DNA of 33,539 nucleotides from Piscibacillus halophilus (GCF_900110685.1 NZ_FOES01000031.1:1-33539); one strand, 5' to 3'; positions 16,573-24,141 are shown, numbered from the stretch's first letter. A program made the numbers and translations. Notes: generated from the sequence alone by a model not told the origin.

Positions 16573-17739
16573 ATGGGATACAAATTTAATGAAGTCATTA
16601 ATCGAGAGAATACACGATCAGCCAAATTTGAATATCGAGAAAAATTATTCGGTCGATCCGACGTACTCCCACTATGGGTTGCGGATATGGATTTCGCATC
16701 CGTACCAGAACTTCAAACAGCATTGATTGAAAGAGCTCAACATAATTTATACGGCTACACAACGTTTGATGACGGTATTTTATCTTCAATCAAAAACTGG
16801 TTAGCCAAGCGACATCAATATGACATTAATACGGACTTACTCAGTTTTAGTCCGGGAGTCATTCCATCGCTCCATGCGTTAGTTCAAGTATTTACGGAGG
16901 AAAACGATTCAATTGTGATTCAACCCCCGGTATATCCTCCTTTTTTCTCTGTTGTCAAATTACATAATCGCGAATTAGTTGAAAATCCATTAATCAACCG
17001 TAACGGACATTATGAAATGGACTTCGAGCAATTAGAGGAAACGTTTAAAAATGGTGCAAAGGCCTTTATTTTATGTAGTCCACACAATCCGGTTGGTCGT
17101 GTATGGACGAAGGAAGAACTTCAAAAAATTGCGGATTTATGCGTACAATATAATGTTTATCTTTTTTCAGATGAAATCCATGCAGATATTGTTTTTTCTG
17201 GCCATCAACATACACCTATTGCGAGTCTAAATCATGATATTGAACAGCTTACTTTTACGTTAATGGCTCCTTCTAAAACGTTTAATATTGCAGGATTACA
17301 AGCCTCTTATGTCATATCGCCAAACGAAGAATTGAAAAAGAAGGTTGATCAACAGTTAATGCGACAAGGCTTTGCTTCGTTGAACACGTTTGCGTTTATA
17401 GCATTAGAGACTGTTTATAATCATGGTGAGAACTGGTTAGATGATTTAATCATACAGTTAGAAAATAATAAAAAACTAATTGACCAGAAACTAGCTAACT
17501 CATCTGTTGACATTACGGCAGCGGATACTGAAGGAACTTATTTAATATGGCTAGACTTTACTAAAACAGGACTCAGTCATGAAGAGATTAAAAAGAAATT
17601 GAACAATGAAGCTAAAGTCGGTTTAAATGATGGGAAATCCTTTGGAGATCAAGGTGAACAGTATATGCGAATCAATATCGCCTCACCTGCGCAAGTGATT
17701 GAAGAAGGAATCGATCGTATCATTAAAGCTTTTGAATAG
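16573..17739 (+). CDS. patB: Cystathionine beta-lyase / C-S lyase, MalY/PatB family
   Basis: 388 residues from ATG at 16573 with GAGGTG 6 bases upstream (a GTG at 16564 is inside that site). Fold-type I PLP enzyme: substrate-side WVADMDF near 35-41, LCSPHNPVGRVW near 166-177, SDEIHADIVFSGHQH near 199-213, and the PLP Lys in APSKTFNIAGLQ near 233. Members cleave C-S bonds of cystathionine and other cysteine conjugates to pyruvate, ammonia and a thiol. It stands alone behind an unexplained terminator. Confidence 0.92.
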   Translation: MGYKFNEVINRENTRSAKFEYREKLFGRSDVLPLWVADMDFASVPELQTALIERAQHNLYGYTTFDDGILSSIKNWLAKRHQYDINTDLLSFSPGVIPSLHALVQVFTEENDSIVIQPPVYPPFFSVVKLHNRELVENPLINRNGHYEMDFEQLEETFKNGAKAFILCSPHNPVGRVWTKEELQKIADLCVQYNVYLFSDEIHADIVFSGHQHTPIASLNHDIEQLTFTLMAPSKTFNIAGLQASYVISPNEELKKKVDQQLMRQGFASLNTFAFIALETVYNHGENWLDDLIIQLENNKKLIDQKLANSSVDITAADTEGTYLIWLDFTKTGLSHEEIKKKLNNEAKVGLNDGKSFGDQGEQYMRINIASPAQVIEEGIDRIIKAFE

Positions 17740-17740
17740 A

Positions 17741-17774
17741 AAAAAGCGATTGGATCTGTCTCCAATCGCTTTTT
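17741..17774. terminator. Bidirectional terminator between patB and sodC
   Basis: Perfect 14-bp stem (17741-17754 with 17761-17774), 6-base loop, A and T tracts at both ends. The two genes converge on it. Confidence 0.92.
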
Positions 17775-18354
17775 ATTTCTTTTCTTCCTCTTGTTCTTCC
17801 ACTTGATCACCTGGGTTTTGGCCTTCAGAACGCTCTTGTCCTTTTATAACTTCTGCACAAGCAACGCGATCTCCAGCATTACCAGCTGGCTGGCTTACAC
17901 CATCATCTTGACCAGAGTGAATGATTAACGCTTTTCCTCCATCACTAAAAATGGATCCTTTTCCATCTTGAAGAGTGGCATCTTCAATAACATATTCATA
18001 AGTTGCCGTTCCATCTCCCCCAACCTCAATATTAGTCATATCACCAATATGGTGACCTTCCGGGTGCATTAAACCATGCTTCTTTTCACCTTCAATGTTC
18101 CAGTGGTTCCCGGCAGTTTCAAAAGTTGGAGCTTCACATTTAGGAAACTCATGTAAATGAATTCCATGAAATCCAGGTTCTAAACCTTCAAGATTAACTG
18201 TTAATTTAACACCACCTGGATCCGACTGAAATTTTGCCTTACCAATAATATCTAAATCCTGATTTTTTATATCCGCTTCATAAATGGTCTCCGCATCTGC
18301 TTGGCACGCGGTCAAAAGGACTAAACATCCAATGCCTAATAAAAATTTTCGCAT
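17773..18354 (-). CDS. sodC: Cu/Zn superoxide dismutase lipoprotein
   Basis: 193 residues from ATG at 18352-18354 (GAGGTG 6 bases before). Lipobox LLTAC near Cys17, so it is anchored outside the membrane. All metal ligands of Cu/Zn SOD can be aligned: HLH in GIHLHEF (two Cu His), His in AGNHWN (bridging), His in KKHGL, His and Asp in HHIGD (Zn), and His in IIHSGQDD (Cu). The active-site Arg is in GDRVAC and the disulfide pair is PKC plus VAC. This differs from B. subtilis YojM, which lacks copper ligands as I recall. The Glu/Gln-rich tail is unusual. Confidence 0.9.
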   Translation of the reverse strand: MRKFLLGIGCLVLLTACQADAETIYEADIKNQDLDIIGKAKFQSDPGGVKLTVNLEGLEPGFHGIHLHEFPKCEAPTFETAGNHWNIEGEKKHGLMHPEGHHIGDMTNIEVGGDGTATYEYVIEDATLQDGKGSIFSDGGKALIIHSGQDDGVSQPAGNAGDRVACAEVIKGQERSEGQNPGDQVEEQEEEKK

Positions 18355-18444
18355 CCATCTCACCTCATTACTCAGTTTGGTGAAAAATGCGATTTCTTAA
18401 ACATATGAAAGTAATTTTCAGAGATTTTCGTGACACTTAACTGG

Positions 18445-18570
18445 TTTATGGGACAACGATCTAGATTTTTGATACGTTTCTGTGAGTTTATGATCTATTT
18501 TTAAAGTTTTATGGGATCATTTTCTTTATTTATGGGACATTGATCATGTTTTATGAGGCATTAGAGTGTT
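18445..18570. repeat. Degenerate tandem array, period 21 bp, six units
   Basis: Units start at 18445, 18466, 18487, 18508, 18529 and 18550, exactly 21 bases apart. Five begin TTTATG and the second begins TTTTTG; the best three continue TTTATGGGA(C/T). Consensus is roughly TTTATGGGACANTGATC plus four variable bases. It lies between sodC and a small convergent-side gene, with no coding sense apparent. Confidence 0.75.
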
Positions 18571-18574
18571 TGAT

Positions 18575-18610
18575 AAAAAACAACCTAGATGACCAATGTC
18601 ACCTAGGTTG
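18575..18610 (-). terminator. Terminator of the small membrane protein gene
   Basis: 13-bp stem (18581-18593 with 18598-18610, one G-U pair), followed leftward by six T. The stop codon of the gene is in the stem. Confidence 0.88.
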
Positions 18611-18784
18611 TTCTGGTTCACGTTTTCCTTCAGGATATTGCGATTCAAAATTTTCTTGTTCACGCTTGGCTTTCTTTATAATCATACGCATCGATAATAC
18701 GGCGATTGTCATAAATATTAAGAGCGTTAAAACCGCCGGAATATATGCAGTTTTATCTTCTGGGAAGTAAAGAAATTCCATCAT
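18599..18784 (-). CDS. Small single-pass membrane protein
   Basis: 61 residues: short N-terminus, one hydrophobic helix about residues 14-35 (IPAVLTLLIFMTIAVLSM), then a charged tail (KKAKREQENFESQYPEGKREPEQ) predicted to be cytoplasmic by the positive-inside rule. I do not recognise a family. It is supported as real by AGGTGA 7 bases before ATG, an extended -10 promoter element upstream and an intrinsic terminator that starts at its stop codon. Confidence 0.75.
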   Translation of the reverse strand: MMEFLYFPEDKTAYIPAVLTLLIFMTIAVLSMRMIIKKAKREQENFESQYPEGKREPEQPR

Positions 18785-18816
18785 AGCTAAATCACCTATT
18801 TCTTTAAACTAACCTC

Positions 18817-18825
18817 ATTATATCA
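18817..18825 (-). promoter_or_regulatory. Extended -10 element for the small membrane protein gene
   Basis: Leftward TGATATAAT gives a perfect TATAAT with the TGN extension. No good -35 at 17 bases; TTGTGT lies at 19. Position about 35 bases before the ATG is suitable. Confidence 0.55.
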
Positions 18826-18872
18826 AATGCGCCAAGCGATCACACAATCCTTTTGTTTCGGTTTTATGAAAA

Positions 18873-19334
18873 TTATAGTTCTTTAACTAAGTTAGCCATT
18901 TCGATTGCGCCCACTGCAGCATCATAACCTTTGTTACCTGCTTTAGTGCCAGCGCGCTCAATTGCTTGCTCAATCGTGTTTGTTGTAATAACACCAAAAA
19001 TAACCGGTACACCCGTTTCTAAGTTCGCGTGTGAAACGCCTTTAGCCGCTTCATTACATACATAATCGAAGTGTGGTGTCGATCCTTTGATCACCGCACC
19101 TAACGTAATAACAGCATCGTAATCGCCAGAAGCTGCTAATTTTTTGGCCGCAAGTGGAATTTCAAATGCCCCTGGTACCCAAGCTAATGTAATGTCATCG
19201 TCGTTAACACCATGACGTTTTAAGCCACTAATCGCACCGTCGACTAGTTTTTCTGTTATAAAATCGTTAAATCGACCTGCAACGATTGCAACTTTTAACC
19301 CTGATCCAACTAAATTACCTTCAATTGTTTTCAT
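18873..19334 (-). CDS. ribH: 6,7-Dimethyl-8-ribityllumazine synthase
   Basis: 153 residues, the usual length. It condenses the ArP pyrimidine with dihydroxybutanone phosphate to lumazine. Seen: [17 protein letters not shown] near 19-35, [14 protein letters not shown] near 54-67, and [19 protein letters not shown] near 76-94 with the catalytic His of the PHFDYV motif. GGAGGGG lies 10 bases before the ATG. Last gene of the rib operon, 18 bases after ribBA. No clear terminator follows before the next gene. Confidence 0.97.
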   Translation of the reverse strand: MKTIEGNLVGSGLKVAIVAGRFNDFITEKLVDGAISGLKRHGVNDDDITLAWVPGAFEIPLAAKKLAASGDYDAVITLGAVIKGSTPHFDYVCNEAAKGVSHANLETGVPVIFGVITTNTIEQAIERAGTKAGNKGYDAAVGAIEMANLVKEL

Positions 19335-19352
19335 GACTATTTCCCCTCCGTT

Positions 19353-20540
19353 TTAAAATAAATGACCTAATTTGTCACGCTTAGTATCTAAGTATTTTTG
19401 GTTATTCTTATTAGGCTCCATTTTAAGAGGTACACGCTCTACTAATTCTAAATCATACCCGTGCAAGCCTTTGATTTTTCTTGGGTTATTAGTTAACAAG
19501 CGCATCTTACGGACACCTAAGTCTTCTAAAATTTGAGCTCCAATACCGTAATCTCTTAAATCGGCTGGATAACCTAGTTTTTCATTTGCCTCAACCGTGT
19601 CATAACCTTCTTCTTGAAGTTTATAAGCTTTTAATTTATTGAGAAGTCCTATACCTCGGCCTTCTTGACGCATGTATAGTAATACGCCTTTACCTTCTTC
19701 TTCAATTTGTTTTAAGGCTGATTCTAACTGTGGACCACAATCACATCGATAGGAGCCAAACACATCACCTGTTAAACATTCACTGTGAACACGGACTAAT
19801 GTCGGTTCATTAGGGTTAATTTCACCCTTTACTAAAGCAACGTGTTCACGTCCATCAATTTGGTTAGTATAAGCTACTGTTTGAAAATCTCCGAATGAAG
19901 TTGGTAGATTAATCTCAACTTCTCGGTTCACTAATTTTTCATGCATGCGACGATATTTGATTAAGTCCTCAATGGTGATTAACTTTAATCCGTGTTGATC
20001 CGCTAACTTTCGAAGCTCTGGAACTCTCGCCATCGTCCCATCTGCATTCATGATTTCACAGATAGCACCTGCTGGTTTAGAACCGGCGAGGTATGCCAGG
20101 TCAACTGCCGCCTCAGTATGACCAGCTCGACGTAGAACCCCACCTTCTTTGGCGATTAGAGGAAAAATATGACCTGGTCGTTTGAACTCAGTTGGAACGA
20201 CGTCATCTTCAGCTAAACGCGTAATTGATTTTGAACGTTCTTCTGCACTAATTCCCGTGGTAGTATCCACGTGGTCGATACTTACAGTAAAAGCCGTTCC
20301 ATGACTATCCGTATTAACATCAGCCATTAAATTCAATTGTAGTTGTTCTGCTTTTTCCTGTGTAATAGGTGTGCACAATAAGCCACGACCTTCACTCACC
20401 ATGAAGTTTACCACTTCTGGAGTCGTGTGTTCTGCTAAGGCCACAAAGTCACCTTCGTTTTCACGGTTCTCATCATCAACTACAATGACAACCTTCCCCT
20501 GTTTTAAATCCTCTATTGCTTCTTGTATTGAATCAAACAT
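19353..20540 (-). CDS. ribBA: Bifunctional DHBP synthase / GTP cyclohydrolase II
   Basis: 395 residues, two domains. Residues 1 to about 200 are dihydroxybutanone phosphate synthase, with [10 protein letters not shown] near 22-31 and [14 protein letters not shown] near 138-151. The rest is GTP cyclohydrolase II, with zinc cysteines in [18 protein letters not shown] near 253-270, RQEGRGIGL near 290-298 and TNNPRKI near 349. It supplies both precursors of riboflavin. AGGAGGGG precedes the ATG by about 7 bases. It lies 48 bases after ribE. Confidence 0.97.
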   Translation of the reverse strand: MFDSIQEAIEDLKQGKVVIVVDDENRENEGDFVALAEHTTPEVVNFMVSEGRGLLCTPITQEKAEQLQLNLMADVNTDSHGTAFTVSIDHVDTTTGISAEERSKSITRLAEDDVVPTEFKRPGHIFPLIAKEGGVLRRAGHTEAAVDLAYLAGSKPAGAICEIMNADGTMARVPELRKLADQHGLKLITIEDLIKYRRMHEKLVNREVEINLPTSFGDFQTVAYTNQIDGREHVALVKGEINPNEPTLVRVHSECLTGDVFGSYRCDCGPQLESALKQIEEEGKGVLLYMRQEGRGIGLLNKLKAYKLQEEGYDTVEANEKLGYPADLRDYGIGAQILEDLGVRKMRLLTNNPRKIKGLHGYDLELVERVPLKMEPNKNNQKYLDTKRDKLGHLF

Positions 20541-20588
20541 AAACTGCCCCTCCTAAAATAAGAACATATCTTTACTTCAATCTACTTA

Positions 20589-21239
20589 TTACTGACCCAA
20601 GAAACCAGCCTGACGCAATTGGTCTAACGATACACCTTCTACATTTTGATCACTTGATTTCACTAATTGATGGACATATTTTAATAACATGTCACATTCA
20701 ATGTTCACTTCATCACCCTCATGCTTAGTCGTTAAAATAGTCGCATCTTGTGTATGAGGAATGAGTGAAATCGTAAACTGGTTCTTTTCGATTCCAAAAA
20801 TCGTTAGTGATGTTCCATCCACACTGACTGAACCTTTTAGCATCATATATTTCGCTAAATCAGGTGAAACTTCAATGTAGAAGTACTCTGCGTTATCTTT
20901 TCTTTCTCGCTGAACAATTTTTCCAACCCCATCAACATGCCCTGAAACAAAATGACCTCCGAATCGACTGTTTGCGGACATCGCTCGTTCTAAATTAACT
21001 TTAGATCCTTCTTTTAACCCTTTTAATGCTGTGTGGTGGAAGGTCTCTGGCATAATATCCGTATCAAACGTTGTTTCAGTGAAGTTAGTAACTGTAAGAC
21101 ATACGCCATTCACTGAAATACTATCTCCAAGTTGAACATCTTTTGTTATTTGATTAACTTCAATCGTTAATTTTAAAGACTCGGAACCCTCTGTCATTTG
21201 ATTAATCGTTCCAACCTCTTCTACAATCCCTGTAAACAA
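20589..21239 (-). CDS. ribE: Riboflavin synthase, alpha chain
   Basis: 216 residues made of two repeated lumazine-binding modules: FTGIVEEVG at the start with GDSISVNGVCLTV near 38-50, then HVDGVGKIV near 100-108 with GSVSVDGTSLTI near 136-147. It dismutates two lumazines to riboflavin. The start codon is TTG at 21237-21239, supported by GAGGAGGAG 5 bases upstream. Only two bases separate it from the ribD stop. B. subtilis calls this gene ribB or ribE depending on the scheme. Confidence 0.95.
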   Translation of the reverse strand: MFTGIVEEVGTINQMTEGSESLKLTIEVNQITKDVQLGDSISVNGVCLTVTNFTETTFDTDIMPETFHHTALKGLKEGSKVNLERAMSANSRFGGHFVSGHVDGVGKIVQRERKDNAEYFYIEVSPDLAKYMMLKGSVSVDGTSLTIFGIEKNQFTISLIPHTQDATILTTKHEGDEVNIECDMLLKYVHQLVKSSDQNVEGVSLDQLRQAGFLGQ

Positions 21240-21241
21240 TT

Positions 21242-22342
21242 TTACTCCTCCTCTTTTAGAGGTTTTGCAATCATTTTAATATCTTTACCAATGGTTTCAA
21301 CTGAATTGAATTCTACCTGAATTGAATCTTTTACTTCTTCAAAACCAAACTGATTATAAAAAGCTTTACTCATCGACCCGCCAATTAATTTTGGGGCCAT
21401 ATAGACATGAATTTCATCAAACAACTGCTCTTGAATAAAAGCCGAATGGATGGTAGAGCCTCCTTCGACATATAAACTCATAAGCTTTGCCTCTGACATG
21501 CGCTCAAGTAAAGCATTCAAATGAATTCTCTCTGCATCAAGTCGCCATACATGTACATGATCAATGCTGCTTAAAGCTTCTTCTTTCTTATTATGAGCCT
21601 GTTTTCCACAAACTACTATGGTGTCAGCTTCATCATTCGTTAAAAGTTTAGATTCTAAAGGAATCGATAAATGTGTATCGAGGACGATACGTGTAGGGTT
21701 TATACCTCCGTGGGGCAGACGGGTGGTTAATAGAGGATCATCTCGTAAAACCGTCTCACTACCAACTAAAATGGCATCGTGTCGATGACGATTATGATGA
21801 ACATCTAATCTTGATTGATCACTAGTTATCCATTTACTATCACCACTATTTGCTGTCATTTTCCCATCTAAGGAAACAGCCGTTTTAAGGGTGATATAAG
21901 GACGTTTAGTTTTCATATAATGAAAAAACATTTTATTAATTTCTTGCGCTTCTTCTTCAAAAATACCAACTTCAACATCAATGCCTTCACTACGAATCCA
22001 CTCGACCCCTTTTCCAGCAACTTTCGGATTTGGATCAAGTGTTGCGACGTAAACCTTTTGTATACCTGAATCAATTATCGCTTTAGCACATGGAGGTGTC
22101 TTTCCATGATGTGCACAAGGCTCTAGCGTCACATAAATTTCAGCACCTTGAGCTAGCTCTCCTGCTTGTTGAAGAGCAAATACCTCCGCGTGTGGTTCAC
22201 CAGATTTCATATGTGTCCCAGTTCCCACGACACGGCCATCTTTAACAACCACCGCTCCAACAGACGGATTCGGTCTTGTTTGACCAATGGTAAGCCTCGC
22301 TAGTTCTAAGGCATGATGCATAAAGAAATGTTTATCTCTCAA
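21242..22342 (-). CDS. ribD: Bifunctional riboflavin deaminase/reductase
   Basis: 366 residues. N-terminal deaminase zinc site HAEVFAL near 50-56 and PCAHHGKTPPCAKAI near 74-88; the C-terminal reductase begins near 147 (KRPYITLKTAVSLDGKM) and has YVEGGSTIHSAF near 293-304. It carries out the second and third steps from the GTP side. The start is probably TTG at 22340-22342, placed 7 bases after GGGGG; the next in-frame ATG at 22321 has no site. First gene of the operon, under the FMN riboswitch, with the start codon at the foot of a hairpin. Confidence 0.94.
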   Translation of the reverse strand: MRDKHFFMHHALELARLTIGQTRPNPSVGAVVVKDGRVVGTGTHMKSGEPHAEVFALQQAGELAQGAEIYVTLEPCAHHGKTPPCAKAIIDSGIQKVYVATLDPNPKVAGKGVEWIRSEGIDVEVGIFEEEAQEINKMFFHYMKTKRPYITLKTAVSLDGKMTANSGDSKWITSDQSRLDVHHNRHRHDAILVGSETVLRDDPLLTTRLPHGGINPTRIVLDTHLSIPLESKLLTNDEADTIVVCGKQAHNKKEEALSSIDHVHVWRLDAERIHLNALLERMSEAKLMSLYVEGGSTIHSAFIQEQLFDEIHVYMAPKLIGGSMSKAFYNQFGFEEVKDSIQVEFNSVETIGKDIKMIAKPLKEEE

Positions 22343-22377
22343 TCGTTAACCCCCTTCTCCTTCACACGGTTAACGAT
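22342..22377 (-). promoter_or_regulatory. Hairpin enclosing the ribD ribosome binding site
   Basis: Perfect 10-bp stem (22342-22351 with 22368-22377) directly 3' of the FMN aptamer in the leader. The GGAGAAGGGG site is in the 16-base loop and the start codon touches the stem. No T run follows, so control at translation is more likely than termination. Confidence 0.65.
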
Positions 22378-22380
22378 CCG

Positions 22381-22516
22381 ATCCTTCTCCCATCCAGACT
22401 CTCACTGTCGGTTCTAGATTTTAACTAGATCAACCGCATTATGCGGGTCGCGGACTTAGAATGATATAGTTCATCCATCACCGCCGGTCGGGATTTTCAC
22501 CCAGCCCCGAAGGATA
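22381..22516 (-). promoter_or_regulatory. FMN riboswitch (RFN element) of the rib operon
   Basis: The leftward transcript has the RFN hallmarks: P1 strand ATCCTTCGGGGC, then GGGTGAAAATCCC, GACCGGCGGTGAT, AGTCCGCGACCCG, GATC..GTTAAAATCTAG, ACCGACAGTGAGAGTCTGGAT and the closing strand GGGAGAAGGAT. The aptamer binds FMN and represses the operon in known cases. Confidence 0.96.
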
Positions 22517-22536
22517 TAACACTACAATCTTATTAA

Positions 22537-22566
22537 ATTATCTATCTTCACATATAATTCTGTCAA
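22537..22566 (-). promoter_or_regulatory. Promoter of the rib operon
   Basis: Leftward perfect TTGACA (22561-22566), 18-base spacer, GATAAT (22537-22542), placed about 20 bases before the FMN aptamer. Confidence 0.8.
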
Positions 22567-22618
22567 GACTTCTGCACACCCCTCCCATTGTTTGAACAAG
22601 CTCTTTCCGTGGAATGCA

Positions 22619-22624
22619 TATAGT
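22619..22624 (+). promoter_or_regulatory. Candidate -10 box of the VLRF1-type gene
   Basis: TATAGT, 25 bases before the TTG start at 22650. A -35 is not clear (TTGAAC lies too far, 21 bases). If used, transcription starts after the alternative ATG at 22614. Confidence 0.35.
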
Positions 22625-22649
22625 AAATCCACAAAAGGAGTTGATCCCA

Positions 22650-23453
22650 TTGGATTTAAAACCGTTATTAAATAAACTTGAAAACTATCACACTGAAAAA
22701 CCTAACCGAGTATTTACGATGTATTTAAACACGGATCCAGCAGACCCAGACCAACAAGGTGGAGAGTGGCGACTCCAACTTAAAAATGGTTTAAACAATT
22801 TTGAGACTTACTTGCAAGAAGACGGAGATTCAGATGAGAAGCGAAACTATTGGGCTGTAAAAGAAAAAGTTCAACATTATATCAATGAAAACGAACGAAA
22901 CCTTAAGAAAAGTGTCATTATCATTGCCACTGCTGATGAAGATATTTGGTTCGCTGAAACATTACAAATGCCAGTCAAAACTGAATTTTTCTGGGAAGAA
23001 CAACCTCAGTTGAGACAGTTAAAAGAACTGCAAAAATCTTTCCCTAAAACAGGTATCATTCTTACTCAAAAAGACCAAGTGAAATATATTGACGCTGAAC
23101 TAGGTACGGTTAAAGATACGGCTTTATATGAATTAGATTTAGATACTGAAGACTGGCGCCAACATCAAGGTCCACACCGAGCTGACTCTAACTTAGGTTC
23201 AGGTGGGGCCAAAACATCTAAAAAAGATGAACTCGCCGAACGATTCGAAGCTAACCGTGCACGTTGGTACAAAAGCATTGCGCCGGAACTTGATCAAATA
23301 GCTAAAAAACATCATTGGGAACGCATATACCTTGTAGGTCCGTCAGATGAAGTCAATGATTTAGAACAACACATGAATAAAAAGGTTGAGGGGAAAATCA
23401 ATAAAAACTTATTAGATCATGAAGAAACAAAGGTATTGAACGAAGTGGTCTAA
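22650..23453 (+). CDS. aeRF1-like protein, VLRF1/baeRF family
   Basis: 267 residues from TTG at 22650, chosen because AAAGGAG lies 9 bases upstream; an ATG at 22614 has no site. The motifs FTMYLNTDPADPDQQGGEW near 22-40, KSVIIIATADEDIWFAETLQMPVKTEFFWEEQP, and a C-terminal LAERFEANRARWYKSIAPEL.. segment fit bacterial proteins annotated as VLRF1-family, relatives of eukaryotic release factor 1 and Vms1. Family members are thought to act on peptidyl-tRNA at stalled ribosomes; the role of this branch is not established. A GSGGAKTSK segment near 184-192 occupies the place where a GGQ-like loop would be expected. Divergent from the rib operon, own terminator. Confidence 0.68.
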   Translation: MDLKPLLNKLENYHTEKPNRVFTMYLNTDPADPDQQGGEWRLQLKNGLNNFETYLQEDGDSDEKRNYWAVKEKVQHYINENERNLKKSVIIIATADEDIWFAETLQMPVKTEFFWEEQPQLRQLKELQKSFPKTGIILTQKDQVKYIDAELGTVKDTALYELDLDTEDWRQHQGPHRADSNLGSGGAKTSKKDELAERFEANRARWYKSIAPELDQIAKKHHWERIYLVGPSDEVNDLEQHMNKKVEGKINKNLLDHEETKVLNEVV

Positions 23454-23461
23454 AGGTTTTG

Positions 23462-23497
23462 AAGCTGAGCTCTTAAATAGAGCTCAGCTTTTATTTT
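23462..23497 (+). terminator. Terminator of the VLRF1-type gene
   Basis: Perfect 12-bp stem (23462-23473 with 23479-23490), 5-base loop, followed by TTATTTT. Confidence 0.88.
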
Positions 23498-23539
23498 GGG
23501 ATGTTTTCTAAAAGATTAATGTTTTATATTCTCATAAAA

Positions 23540-23557
23540 TGTAAAAAAGGTTTGACA
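23540..23557. promoter_or_regulatory. Operator O1, 18-bp dyad over the -35
   Basis: TGTAAAAAAGGTTTGACA fits a dyad TGTNAAA-N4-TTTNACA. It contains the -35 TTGACA. A near copy in inverted orientation (O2) lies at 23586-23603. A likely binding site for the HTH protein encoded downstream. Confidence 0.65.
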
Positions 23558-23579
23558 TTTTCAAAGCTCATGCTACAAT
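23552..23579 (+). promoter_or_regulatory. Promoter of the membrane-protein/HTH pair
   Basis: Perfect TTGACA (23552-23557), 16-base spacer, TACAAT (23574-23579). Flanked and overlapped by the two 18-bp dyads. Confidence 0.8.
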
Positions 23580-23585
23580 AATGAA

Positions 23586-23603
23586 TGTCAAACACTTTTT
23601 ACA
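23586..23603. promoter_or_regulatory. Operator O2, 18-bp dyad at the transcription start
   Basis: TGTCAAACACTTTTTACA has the same dyad TGTNAAA-N4-TTTNACA. Extended by two bases each side, its reverse complement matches O1 at 20 of 22 positions. The centre-to-centre distance of the two sites is 46 bp. Confidence 0.65.
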
Positions 23604-23628
23604 TTCTGAATAAGGAGGGAACTAAAAA

Positions 23629-23931
23629 TTGGATTGGGTTAATATTGTATATTCAGTCATATTATTAGTTTGCGGAATTTCTATTTTTGTTACAACATTT
23701 TTTCAAAAAGGTGATGAAAGAAGGAAGTTTATCAATAATAAAGCTCAATCATATTCCTTTATGGTCGTTTTTGGTATGCTGATTTTAGAAGTTGCACAGT
23801 CAATTTACCTAACTATTCAAGGGAACACTTCTTATAATGGGATTGGAATTTCGCCAATCGTGTTTCTGACGGTGATTTCAATTATATATCTGGCAACACT
23901 GCTAATTTACAGAAAAAAATATGGTGATTAA
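23629..23931 (+). CDS. Small three-helix membrane protein paired with an HTH regulator
   Basis: 100 residues from TTG at 23629, with AAGGAGG 8 bases upstream. Hydrophobic spans at about 5-24, 42-63 and 73-93, with a charged stretch QKGDERRKFINNKAQSY between the first two. I do not recognise a named family; the layout resembles DUF2178-like small membrane proteins that accompany short Cro/CI regulators. The stop codon abuts the ATG of the HTH gene, so the two are translated from one message. Role unknown; it might sense a membrane signal or modulate the regulator. Confidence 0.75.
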   Translation: MDWVNIVYSVILLVCGISIFVTTFFQKGDERRKFINNKAQSYSFMVVFGMLILEVAQSIYLTIQGNTSYNGIGISPIVFLTVISIIYLATLLIYRKKYGD

Positions 23932-24135
23932 ATGAAAAATCATATTAAGAAATTAAGAAAATCAGCAAAATTGTCCCAGGAAGAACTGGCTAAACTCTGT
24001 AAGGTCTCCAGACAAACAATTAATGCCATTGAGAATGATAAATACGACCCTACTTTACAATTAGCATTCGATATAGCCACTGCCTTGGATACCACAGTAG
24101 ATGAGCTTTTCATCAATGGTTCTATTAAAAAGTGA
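23932..24135 (+). CDS. Short Cro/CI-type helix-turn-helix regulator
   Basis: 67 residues, a lone HTH_3 (XRE) domain: KLRKSAKLSQEELAKLCKVSRQTINAIENDKYDPTLQLAFDIATALDTTVDELF. The recognition helix is about 27-37 (SRQTINAIEND). No sensor or multimerisation domain follows. ATG directly follows the TAA of the membrane-protein gene. Twin dyads at the shared promoter suggest autoregulation. Regulators of this size paired with a membrane protein recur in Firmicutes and archaea, but targets are mostly unknown. Confidence 0.9.
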   Translation: MKNHIKKLRKSAKLSQEELAKLCKVSRQTINAIENDKYDPTLQLAFDIATALDTTVDELFINGSIKK

Positions 24136-24141
24136 TTAATT

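Noticed and set aside
18361-18444. Further 21-bp repeat units to the left of the array.
   Set aside because: Weak matches near 18402 and 18425 are out of phase by one base and cannot be told from chance.
18540-18770. Plus-strand open frame opposite the small membrane protein gene.
   Set aside because: The minus-strand gene has promoter, ribosome binding site and terminator; the plus frame starts inside the repeat array and crosses that terminator.
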